A stretch of 64,000 bases of DNA from Steinernema hermaphroditum (Eukaryota > Nematoda > Chromadorea > Rhabditida > Steinernematidae). Both the position numbers and the translations under genes were made by a program. Every line of letters begins with the position of its first letter. The stretch's first letter is position 1. The notes beneath the pieces were generated by a model. It had not been told where the DNA came from. It worked only from the letters and a program-made list of their open reading frames with translations, and made no database searches. The DNA lies in contig CM059622.1 of assembly GCA_030435675.1 (NCBI GenBank), forward strand, positions 12,958,001 through 13,022,000. Direction: 5' to 3'. Positions 34,942 through 43,857 of the stretch are shown in pieces.

Positions 34942-35052
34942 AACCAGCCATACGTCTACGAAGTCAAGGTATGCTTGACTCAAAACTACGAAGCTCAAGA
35001 CTGCCCTGTGGGTCAAGTCGGAAACTGCCCCGCCAAGGCTTTCGTTGTCTGA
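34942..35052 (+). CDS. Last exon of a Cys-containing secreted-type protein, upstream exons not found
   Basis: Exon after the acceptor CCTTCAG: NQPYVYEVKVCLTQNYEAQDC, then GNCPAKAFVV and TGA, 36 residues with three Cys; AATAAA lies at 35096. The paralogous copy at 17347-17500 shows codon-wise conservation, including silent changes, which supports this frame. A candidate upstream exon around 34830-34900 (GQKVTLGKIEKKARL) is unproven. It converges on family member B. Function unknown. Confidence 0.45.
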   Translation, partial: NQPYVYEVKVCLTQNYEAQDCPVGQVGNCPAKAFVV

Positions 35053-35155
35053 TCTTGTGTCCTTCTTGTGTATCTTGTGTATCTTGTTTTATATTCCAAA
35101 TAAACTGATGGCATGCAATTCTGTTCGTAAAAGATAAAAGTCAAATCTCTTATCA

Positions 35156-36115
35156 TTAAACAGGAGAGCCTAGCCAGTTCGTCAAGCTATCTGAGCTGTC
35201 GATTAAAACTTGATCGTCGGAAAAGTCGACATCACACTTGAGACTCGATCCGTCTACTTTAATCCATCGAACGCAAAAGTTTCCTTCTTCTTCCCCTTCT
35301 TCTTCACTCATTGCCACATTCTCTGGCAGCGGAATCGAGAGGATCTCTGCTGGGGTAACGCCGATATTTCCGTAAACTGACAAGGCCCTCTTGTAGTCAC
35401 CTCTCACCCAGGAGTCCACGGCCGCTTTCACAATTCTGATTGTCACTTTGAGAGGCGATTGGATGTCCGAATAGTGAGTTATATCCAAATATCTCTTTTT
35501 TCTTGAATTCAAGAAGGTCAGTAGCAGTTGCTCGGTAGTCTCCGTGTGTTGCCAACAGCGAAGCGAAAGACCACACAGAAATTGGTTATTCTTCAGTTGG
35601 AGAGCAAGAAACTCTTCACTTTCCGGACCTACGTACACAAGATTCAGCATTCCGAACGAGAAGCAACTGCGGAACATGTTTAGGCATTCCTGGGCGATCT
35701 CCTTTGGACAGTCCCTCGAAAAGAGGAGTGTAGAGTGTGGCCGCATCCGCAGAGTCAAAAAGGGAACCACTCTTCTAGCGATCTCCTCTTTCGAACATCG
35801 GAATTGGCGACCATCTTGTTCGTCGAATTTGTAGTTAACGCTTATTATGCAGCACTCCATATGTGTTCGATCCATCGATAAGAATTCTTCGTGGGAATGC
35901 GGACCGTTTTCGATGTCCCATGTCTTCGAGTCATGCAGTGCGTACCACCACCCTTCGTCGTCCTTAGAAATCTTGATGAAAAAAATTCGACGCTTGTCGA
36001 GGAATATCTGAGCGGCGCTTTTCCACTGTCCTGAGAGTTCGGCTGTCGTGTACAGGTTTTCTTTGGATAGTCTCTCCAGCACCTCCTCACAGAAAACGTA
36101 CGGAACGGCTTCCAT
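35156..36115 (-). CDS. Orphan repeated nematode family, member B (319 aa)
   Basis: Single-exon ORF on the minus strand starting MEAVPYVFCEEVLERL. It is highly similar to member A throughout (SGQWKSAAQ, SKDDEGWWYA, RVVPFLTLRMRPHS, QSPLKVTIRIVKAAVDSWV) and also in the 5' flank (ACTCCAC..TGTTTCAG before the ATG). The TTTCAG immediately upstream suggests a trans-splice or short 5' UTR intron. Glu-rich loop EEEGEEEGNF near residue 270. No catalytic motif; no CxxC at the C-terminus, unlike members D-F. Confidence 0.7.
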   Translation of the reverse strand: MEAVPYVFCEEVLERLSKENLYTTAELSGQWKSAAQIFLDKRRIFFIKISKDDEGWWYALHDSKTWDIENGPHSHEEFLSMDRTHMECCIISVNYKFDEQDGRQFRCSKEEIARRVVPFLTLRMRPHSTLLFSRDCPKEIAQECLNMFRSCFSFGMLNLVYVGPESEEFLALQLKNNQFLCGLSLRCWQHTETTEQLLLTFLNSRKKRYLDITHYSDIQSPLKVTIRIVKAAVDSWVRGDYKRALSVYGNIGVTPAEILSIPLPENVAMSEEEGEEEGNFCVRWIKVDGSSLKCDVDFSDDQVLIDSSDSLTNWLGSPV

Positions 36116-36367
36116 TGGGGAAAATCTGAAACAACGTGGAGTGAGCTTCGAAACACCAAGAGCGAACGACGCTGACTGGATTGAAGTGAAAGCGATGCAT
36201 CAGTTCAATCGATCGAACTAAAACGCGTTCTCAACTTGCCACCGAAAGTGCAAAGTGATGCCGAACGAGTCCGAAATCCCATCGAGTTCATCTGTGGCAA
36301 TTCCCCCCAGTTCCCACAATCCGTCCGTAATTTTCCCACAATTCGGAAAAAGCCGAATGAGAATGAA

Positions 36368-36963
36368 CTAAGCCGAATGAGCCGAATAAGAAGCTGCTTT
36401 TACGAATCTGATTGCCACTTTGAGAGGCGATTGGATGTCCGAATTCTGCTCTATGCCCAACGTCCTATGCTGTCTGAAATTCAGGAAGGTCAGTAGCAGT
36501 TGCTCGATAGTCTCCGTGTGTGGCCAGCGGCGAAGCATAAGACTGCGCAGTAATGGGTTATTCTTCAGCTGAAGACCGAGGAACTCTTCACTTTCTGGGT
36601 CTATATAGAGAAGATGCGGCACTTTGAACGATAGCATCGAGCATCGGAATTTGAGGACATTTTGTTCGTCGAAATCGAATTCGTGACCATCCGATTGAAT
36701 GGGATTGGAATAAATGGAAATATATTCGACCTCGACGTATCTTCGATCCATCGATAGGAATTCTTCGTAGGAATGTGGACCATTTTCGACGTCTTCCACT
36801 CCGTACCACCACCCCTCGTTGTCCTTCGAAATTGTTATGAACAAATCCCGCTTATTTTCGAAGAATATCTGAGCGACGCTTCTCCACTGTCCCTAGTATA
36901 CAAGTTGTCTCTGGATAGTCTTTGCATCACATCCTCACAGAAGGCGTACGGAACGGAATCCAT
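36368..36963 (-). pseudogene. Orphan repeated nematode family, member C (pseudogene)
   Basis: Minus strand. Starts MDSVPYAFCEDVMQRL at 36963 behind TTTTAG. A deletion after NLYT, of 13 bases net against member B, shifts the frame and gives an early stop. A later frame (36844-36368) resumes with FITISKDNEGWWYG but lacks about 40 residues between FRCS and the YIDPESEEF block. It ends soon after IRFVKAA and has lost the C-terminal quarter. Tail-to-head neighbour of member B, so a tandem copy in decay. Confidence 0.85.
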
Positions 36964-37455
36964 TAGAAGGGAATCTAAAACCATGCGGAGTGAATTTCAG
37001 AACACCGAGAGCGAACGACGATTGCTTGATCGGACTGGAAGAGAGTGGAAGAGAGCGTCCTCTGTTGGTTCCCACTTCTCTTCTTTCTTCGGTGGTGAGC
37101 ACGATATCCAGATGAAAAGAGACGATTTCATTAGTTGGCGCGGGCAGCAAATTCGTGAAGTGGTTCAATCCAGTCGAAGCGCGGCGGTGAGGCACAGCGA
37201 ACGGAGTGGAGAGTCATCTTCGGTTCGGCTGGCAGTGCGGACTTTGGAGTTGTGGCGCTTCCTCGGCTTTTCTGGCGGCGAGTGGTCGCGCCGTCGTGAC
37301 CAACTTCTCGGCGAGACGTTGGAACTACGGCTCACTGATGTTCCAGGCCTTCTGGGAGCCGGGGCGACCATTGCGCCGCCAAAGATGGCCAAGAACAACT
37401 GACGCAAATGAAAGACTCTTATCAATAGTTATTACTTTTAGATTACTATTTCGTG
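36964..37455. other. Intergenic; unrecognised GC-rich open frames
   Basis: A plus-strand frame runs from within the pseudogene to 37402, but its first third overlaps member C antisense and the rest has no known motif. I do not call it a gene. Confidence 0.4.
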
Positions 37456-37460
37456 AGTAC

Positions 37461-38117
37461 TTAGACGATCGTCTCCGTAAGTCCTCGAATCCTGTGTGTA
37501 GTTTTGACATACCTATTGGTACCAGCTGCAGTTTCAAGCTGGACTACCACTCGCCATCCATCGAGCTCGTACATTTGATGCGCAGAATCCTGCGAGACCA
37601 GATCTCCAATCTTCATAATCTCAAGTGTTTTCATCCAGTAACTCCATGGGTCCATCCTTTCTTTTACGCCGTGTTTCGCGAAGTGAGACGAGAAGCTGAG
37701 GATGGATTTGAAGAAGATAGTGCCCTCCTTGACGATTGACACGGCTACCGTAGTTAGGCATTGCACTTCAGTAAGCATGATGTTACGTGCTGTGTTAAAG
37801 CAGATCGGATCAATGTTAGTCGAATCGGTTGTGATGATCGCCTGAATTCTTTCTCTAACGTATACAAGTGCCGATGTGAAATTATATAGGTTTTCACTGA
37901 TTGGTAGTACGTGCAGGTTAGCTACGTATTGAAGCATGGTTTCCGCCAAATCGAAGGACTGTGGGGATAGTAGCCACTTTGGTGATCTCTTTAGTTGGCG
38001 AACGTATTCTTGGCGTTCGTATCGCATTCCGCTATCGATCAACTTTTTAGTAAACAGGCTGAACCACGACTGGTGGAAATACACTTCAGATGGATTTGGA
38101 TTTGTCGGATTAGACAT
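37461..38117 (-). CDS. Unknown intronless protein, copy 1 (218 aa)
   Basis: Minus strand. I start at the second Met (MSNPTNPNPSE), because the other copy starts there (43264) and the upstream nine codons are not shared. Mostly alpha-helical look, no signal peptide, no TM segment, no known catalytic motif. Hydrophobic stretches include AETMLQYVANLHVLPI and EVQCLTTVAVSIV; the C-terminus has GWRVVVQLE. Differs from copy 2 by a six-residue insertion (WLLSPQ) and few substitutions, so it is a recent duplicate kept open. It could be a lineage-specific gene or cargo of an unknown mobile element; I cannot tell. Confidence 0.65.
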   Translation of the reverse strand: MSNPTNPNPSEVYFHQSWFSLFTKKLIDSGMRYERQEYVRQLKRSPKWLLSPQSFDLAETMLQYVANLHVLPISENLYNFTSALVYVRERIQAIITTDSTNIDPICFNTARNIMLTEVQCLTTVAVSIVKEGTIFFKSILSFSSHFAKHGVKERMDPWSYWMKTLEIMKIGDLVSQDSAHQMYELDGWRVVVQLETAAGTNRYVKTTHRIRGLTETIV

Positions 38118-38237
38118 GTTATTCTCAGACAGCAGAATATACACGACCGTTCACTAGCAGACGGTATACTAAGAATGATTAACTTCCCTAAAGTAGAAAT
38201 CAGCTAGTCGAGTTGCTGGTTTTGTCGTACTGTAGAT

Positions 38238-38320
38238 ACACGCTTACACCCTACTCCAATACATATTCGAATATCCATTAACAGTTCGATAGTCATTCAT
38301 GGCGATCGAGAGAGCTGGAT
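38238..38320 (-). pseudogene. Stray exon fragment of the beta-1,4-galactosyltransferase gene
   Basis: Aligns with 44270-44352, which is the exon around the MNDYRAVNGYSNMYWG segment of the galactosyltransferase gene, plus a bit of intron. Here it reads AMNDYRTVNGYSNMYWS without the catalytic exons. It lies directly upstream of copy 1 of the unknown gene. Confidence 0.75.
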
Positions 38321-38324
38321 TTGC

Positions 38325-38480
38325 CAGATTAGACATTTTATTGTCAGAGAGCAGAATAGACACGACCGTTTACTAGCAGACGGTAAACTAAGAATGACCG
38401 TCCTTCATAAAATAGAAACCAGCTGGGCGAGTTAGAACTTTAGCAATACGCGTTATGCTCGCCGCTAGCGATCGTGTCAT
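38325..38480 (-). repeat. Third copy of the 5' flank of the unknown duplicated gene
   Basis: The sequence CAGATTAGACATTTTATTGT through the CGACCGTTTACTAGCAGACGG block to ATGCTCGCCGCTAGCGATCG repeats the upstream region found at 43250-43402 and 38105-38200. Only the first codons of the gene are included. Confidence 0.75.
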
Positions 38481-40365
38481 ATCCACTTCTTTTTATCGGT
38501 CGACAACACCAGTAGTAGTAGAAACATAACTCCCTGACACACTGAAAACGAGGTTCGGTTCTCTGACACTGGTCACGCCCACCCGCGACACCTATCAACG
38601 CCGACACCCCTCGGTTCCCTGACTATATGACGCCGCCCATAGGTGGCCTTTTGACCTTTGCATTTGACTAGTACGGCTCAAATTTACACTACAGTACACA
38701 GAGAACCGCCCTGTGGAAAACGGTTCTTACGTAAACTTGCCACAACAGAAATACGTTGATCACAACAGGAATCTGCCCGTTATGCGTTCCACGCAACCAA
38801 TGTTCACTACGTGATAGCATGCTCGCCAAAACAGAGATAAACGTCTTCAAACAATGAAGATACGTAAATGACTGCTGCCACGCGGTAAAATCCTCAGTGA
38901 TACGACGATAATAAATGGTGCGGATCTTGCTCCAAGCACCGTGACGAAACACAAGCGTCACACAACAACGAACGGCTTCACGAACGACGACGACGACAAC
39001 GATAAGTTGATATGCGGACACTGGTCGCGCAAGATACAACAAACAACAACGGTGCTTATCTTTTCAATCTTTATGAATTGTCCCTCTGGACTGCACCAAA
39101 CTACAACAACGAATCTATAGTGATTCACACAAAAACACAACGATCCAATGATCGAACAACAAGTCCGAACCGTTTGGACTTCAGTCGTCGCTTCCAACGA
39201 GCGCGAACCGTCGTGGCAAATCTTCTCGCTGCAGCGCGCAGAATGTTCTCGAAGACGTTGACGGCGGAAATCGGTGAAAGACCAGGCTGACGCAATCTAG
39301 GCCGCGCTTCGTAGACATCAGACGTTCAGCTTCGGCGCATCGTAGACATCGTGGCTGTGATGAAACATCCATCGTTGCCGGTTAATACAACAGAAAAAGG
39401 CACTAAATGTGCAGACATTAGTAGAAATACAGTGAGTAACGATAAAAAGGAACATCGCGACCGGGTTGTCGCGACACGCCCACCGTTATGTGCTTTCTGC
39501 ACATTCAACAGGCATTCCAAATCAGTGAGCTATGTCAGCCAACTCCTTCGAGATCTTTACTGTTGATGGTGAGGAGTGTATGACCGTAGACGGCGAGCTC
39601 TACTATTGTACTGATACATGGACTGCCGACGCCAATAATGAGCCCAATGATACCAACATTGAGAGTAGGGGAGATGTGGGCCAATTGGTTGAGGCTCTTG
39701 TCAGTAGGTGGGATGTGGGTCACGGGAGGGGCGATGTGAGCCACCGGACGGTGGTCCAACCGCTCAGTTCACATCCTGCAATACTTTTCCTATTGTGGAT
39801 CAAATGCCAACCTATTGACCAGGTCAAAGGTGCCAATTCCAAGTTCATATTGCAAGCGCACGATCTAAGCGTCCCATTAAGACCAATTAACCACTGCTCA
39901 TAATTGAGGTGTCGGCGCGCACTCGTGAACGAGGTGTTAGCGCGCGATGAGGGTAGTGTCGGGGACACTGTCCCAACGGCTACGGACAAGTTCATATATC
40001 GCGCGTTATTCCCAAGATCCAATTAAGAACAATTAGCCCAGGTGTCAGAACACGATTGGTCCTCGCTTAGGTGTTCATTAAAAGTTCAGATCTCCAGCTA
40101 TCTACTCAAATAACAAATTATTGCTCAGAGCGCAACAGATTATGACCTTAACGCCCCGGTCAGAAGCAACTATCGTTATGGACTTTTTTGGATTTGCCAC
40201 ACACTTTGTGGAGATGCGAGTGAGCTATCAGCGTTCATTAAAATACTGTCGTACAATCCTCCGAGGAAAACTTCTCAAGATGATTGTCAAGATTTCTGTA
40301 TAATAACAACAAACAACAACAAGATAACAAAAACAGTGCAACAACAAGTCTGAGACCAACGGCGC
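38481..40365. other. Intergenic; CAA-rich and no convincing gene
   Basis: Contains AACAACAAC-type stretches (39040-39060, 40308-40350). One plus-strand frame at 39532-39903 (starting MSANSFEIFTVDGEE, with TVDGE and GRGDV repeats) could be an N-terminal exon, but I see no partner exon. Confidence 0.4.
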
Positions 40366-40732
40366 TTACGGTGCACATTGATGCAACTGTTCAGTGAGCA
40401 AAGAATCGCTCATGCCAGTCTGTTGAACCTGATACTCTTGACCGGTCCCGTATCGGTACACTTTCACTATACCGAAAACAAGACCGATGACGAGAAGAAG
40501 GAGAAGAAGACCGGTGGCGATGACTCCAACCAGTTCAAACCAGTTGAATTCTGATAAAGGAAACCATTAAAGAATGTCAATAGAGAGACTATACCTTTAC
40601 ACACAACTCCTCGCCAGAACCGAGAACATTCGCAGAAAGGGGCTTCATAAAGCCCAGGAATCAGGAGGCACTTGCCGTGCGCGCACCTCAAACGACACAT
40701 TGGTTCCGGAACGTAAAGGGCAGAATCCATTC
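40366..40732 (-). CDS. Single-pass membrane protein with EGF-like domain (5' exon missing)
   Basis: Minus strand, two exons seen: 40595-40732 and 40366-40550 (TAA), phase consistent (K across the join). Exon 1 carries an EGF-like half: CRLRCAHGKC, then FCECSRFWRGVVC, that is, six Cys with the C-x-C near the end. Exon 2 gives a juxtamembrane NWFELVG, a TM helix (VIATGLLLLLLVIGLVFGIV) and a short cytoplasmic tail with tyrosines (YRYGTGQEYQVQQ). The upstream acceptor CTTTTCAG shows that a signal-peptide exon precedes it; a hydrophobic MYKLLMHLSFLCFVIS frame at 41189 is a candidate, but no clean donor joins it. Probable cell-surface or secretory-pathway protein; ligand unknown. Confidence 0.65.
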
Positions 40733-41465
40733 CTGAAAAGGAAGGCTTAAAACACAACGATGGAAATCCAATCGCGGAAGAACCTTTTTGTTTTTCGTGT
40801 GCAGAAACGCTTTTGTCCGGCGCTCGTCGCACAAGTGATTAACTAACAGGCGGTGAGATCGTTCGGCACGTCTCTAACCGCTGTAATATCACATCTCTCA
40901 TTGCACCACGACACCTTTTTCTTGACCCTTAGCACAACAGATCAAGCTAACGCCGAGCGTCTTGTGGTTCAATTATGGTTCAGTTCGTGTTTATCAGAGT
41001 GACGATGCATATCCACCAAATATGCATCAAGGTATAGTTTTTATTCACACATGTATGTAAGTTGACAATGGGTAGCAACAATACACCATCCATCTTGGTC
41101 ATTGCAATACGATGAGTAACGCCGGGAAATGAGTAAACATATGAGATTACGAAACATAGAAAGGAAAGGTGCATGAGTAGCTTGTACATTGATAAGACCA
41201 ACAAGGGAACTGATAGTTGCAAATCGAAATGAATTGTGGTATAATATAGAGAGGAGATCTTAGGAAGACGCGCGCACAAAAAAAACGTGCGGCCGATATG
41301 CAGACTGGCTACAGGAAGCGGGTCCTCGAAATATGAAAGGTGACGAGAGAGGACAGTCGTACACATGTTAAGACCAAGCTTCAATAGGGGGGTTTCTTAT
41401 TCGATGACACAAAGTTTGTGAAGAGTACTGCAGTCGGCGCAGTCGGTATAGTAGCTTTATAATTC

Positions 41466-42030
41466 AGGGATTTCACGATTTCACGGAGACACATTTGTGT
41501 CGCGGTGGCGAGCGGTCGGTCCCTCCGGTCGCTCTCTGAGCGTCCGGTCGGTCTGATGGCAAACCTGTGGCATGTATGAGTTTTCCGGCTTCCAGAGGGA
41601 ATTGGGACACCCGGAAGCCGTAGTCCCACCACCGCTGACAACAAGATGTCCGACGCCAGGAATCCCGCTACATGAGAAGTCACTCTGAAGGTCGACGACG
41701 CTCCAAGGACACCACCACCGGTGAAAACCAGGACACCACCACCGGTGAAAACACAATTTTCGGAGCAAGGAACCGTCTCTTCGAAGCAGATGTTAGCTCA
41801 GAAGCCTCCACTGTGCCACAAACGCCCGCGAAGAGGATGTTCGGCTGCCGGATCCGAAGTTTTGTCGAGTCCCAGATGTCCCGTGAAGCGCGCCGTCTCC
41901 GACCGGTTCGACATCCACGCCGCTCCAGGGATGAAGCCGGCTGTAACGAGACATCCTCTGTTTGTTGATTATTCGGTGTCGTGCAAGGCGTAAGCCTTTG
42001 ATTCGCGAAATAAACTCGTAAAACTCGTAA
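41466..42030 (-). repeat. Dispersed repeat family, copy B
   Basis: Reverse-oriented relative of 15234-15790: contains CGGTGGCGAGCGGTCGGTCC near its left end and GTGTCGTGCAAGGCGTAAGC near its right end. A short internal duplication (GACACCACCACCGGTGAAAA twice, 41708-41752) is copy specific. Confidence 0.8.
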
Positions 42031-42031
42031 C

Positions 42032-42400
42032 TCACGATTTCACGATTTTATTTCGCGAATCAAAGGCATTATGCCTTGCGCGACACCGAAAATAGACAAA
42101 CAGAGGATGTCTCGCAGACGACTTCATCCCTGGCGCGGCGTAGATGTCGAACCAGTGGTTGGCGGAGAGCTTCATGGGGCTTCTGGGAATCGGCAAATCT
42201 TCGGATTCAGGAGCGGAACATCGTTTGGGATACAGCGCACGCTTCTGTGCTCGAATCTGATGGTCCGTGGTCCGGGAGTTACGTCTTCGATGGTGGTGGC
42301 GTCCTCAGAGCGTCGGCGACCTTCGGAATGACTTCTCACGTGGCCGGATTCTTGACGTCGGACATCTTGTTGTCAGCGGGAATTGCTTCTAAATCCTTTC
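42032..42400 (+). repeat. Dispersed repeat family, copy C (3' truncated)
   Basis: Head-to-head with copy B: the two share TCGCGAATCAAAGGCATTAT and its complement across a centre at about 42030, giving a long interrupted palindrome. It ends after GACATCTTGTTGTCAGCG, short of the terminal block seen in copies A and B. Confidence 0.8.
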
Positions 42401-42625
42401 CACCCGTAAAGAGAGACCACCAGCGCACAGACTGTAGAATTCGGACGTATATTCCAGGGCAGGCGTAATGGATAATTCGATTATAGTAATTCTATTAGCA
42501 TTTCGTTTTTGAGATTCGTATAAGTATCTATATTCTAGTTATAAGTCCTAGCAATATATATTTATGTTCACTCTGTACAATTTTTACAAATAGTTATTAG
42601 TTTTAAATGACTATTTCGTGAATAT

Positions 42626-43264
42626 TTAGACACTTGTCTCCGTAAGTACACGAATCCTGTGTGTAGTTTTGATATACCTATTGGTACCAGCTGAAGTTGC
42701 GAGTTGGACTACCACTCGCCATCCATCGAGCTCGTACATTTGATGCGCAGAATCCTGCGAGACCAGATCTCCAATCTTCATAATCTCAAGTGTTTTCATC
42801 CAGTAACTCCATGGGTCCATCCTTTCTTTTACGCCGTGTTTCGCGAAGTGAGACGAGAAGCTGAGGATGGATTTGAAGAAGATAGTGCCCTCCTTGACGA
42901 TTGACACGGCTACCGTAGTTAGGCATTGCACTTCAGTAAGCATGATGTTACGTGCTGTGTTAAAGCAGATCGGATCAATGTTAGTCGAATCGGTTGTGAT
43001 GATCGCCTGAATTCTTTCTCTAACGTATACAAGTGCCGATGTGAAATTATATAGGTTTTCAGTGATTGGTAGCACGTTCAGGTTAGCCACGTATTGAAGC
43101 ATGGTTTCCGCCAAATCGAAGGACTTTGGCGATCTCTTTAGTTGGCGAATGTATTCTTGGCGTTCATATCGCATTCCGCTATCGATCAACTTTTTAGTAA
43201 ACAGGCTGAACCACGACTGGTGGAAATACATTTCAGATGGATTTGGATTTGTCGGATTAGACAT
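42626..43264 (-). CDS. Unknown intronless protein, copy 2 (212 aa)
   Basis: Minus strand, starts MSNPTNPNPSEMYFHQSW. Near-identical to 37461-38117, including about 30 bp downstream and 90 bp upstream, so a segment of about 780 bp was duplicated. It lacks WLLSPQ after RSPK. Intact frame, no stops, and most nucleotide changes are scattered over the coding part and flanks alike. No signal peptide, TM, zinc or nuclease motif recognised. Its neighbour is the galactosyltransferase gene in the same orientation, 0.6 kb upstream. Confidence 0.65.
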   Translation of the reverse strand: MSNPTNPNPSEMYFHQSWFSLFTKKLIDSGMRYERQEYIRQLKRSPKSFDLAETMLQYVANLNVLPITENLYNFTSALVYVRERIQAIITTDSTNIDPICFNTARNIMLTEVQCLTTVAVSIVKEGTIFFKSILSFSSHFAKHGVKERMDPWSYWMKTLEIMKIGDLVSQDSAHQMYELDGWRVVVQLATSAGTNRYIKTTHRIRVLTETSV

Positions 43265-43419
43265 TTTATTTTACAGACAGCAGAATAGATACGACCGTTC
43301 ACTAGCAGACGGTATACTAAGAATGATTAACTTCCCTAAAGTAGAAACCAGCTAGGCGAGTTGCAAGTTAGCAGTACGAGTTATGCTCGCCGCTAGCGAT
43401 CGTTTCCTATCCATCGGCG

Positions 43420-43500
43420 ATAGCTTAAGTGAATGCACATGGATTCGAACCTTAGACCTCGCGCGCACCAATCTCAAGACGTTTGCAATACACTACGAAG
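43420..43500 (-). repeat. tRNA-like box B remnant
   Basis: The reverse complement holds GAGGTCTAAGGTTCGAATCC (box B), but no box A or acceptor pairing at the right distance. Probably a decayed tRNA-derived sequence. Confidence 0.3.
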
Positions 43501-43857
43501 ACAAGCGATTACACGCCGTCCACAATGGATACAAATCCATTGTTGGCAGGTCACTGTGCGCGCACAGCTGAAAATCGATGTGGGTGGTCCTCGGCTTTTA
43601 TTGTTGGAATGGCGATTCGATGGTGCTGTGTTTGTTACTGATAACTACAGATAGCCCTATTACGGTAATACCGTAATCAGCTAACCTATTTATGACAGAG
43701 CAGTACGATACAATCTGCAATAATTTAAAAAGTGATTATGCGAAGGCTAAGCAAGATGAGGGCAAGATGTGTGTGTGTGAATTTCTGTTCCGATGGCCGC
43801 TCTGGCCTCGACCAAGGACCGATGCACCCGTACTTCGTAAACTGACATAGCAAGTGA

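Noticed and set aside
37206..37739. 177-codon plus-strand frame
   Set aside because: Its second half is antisense to the unknown gene copy 1 and its first half shows no motif.
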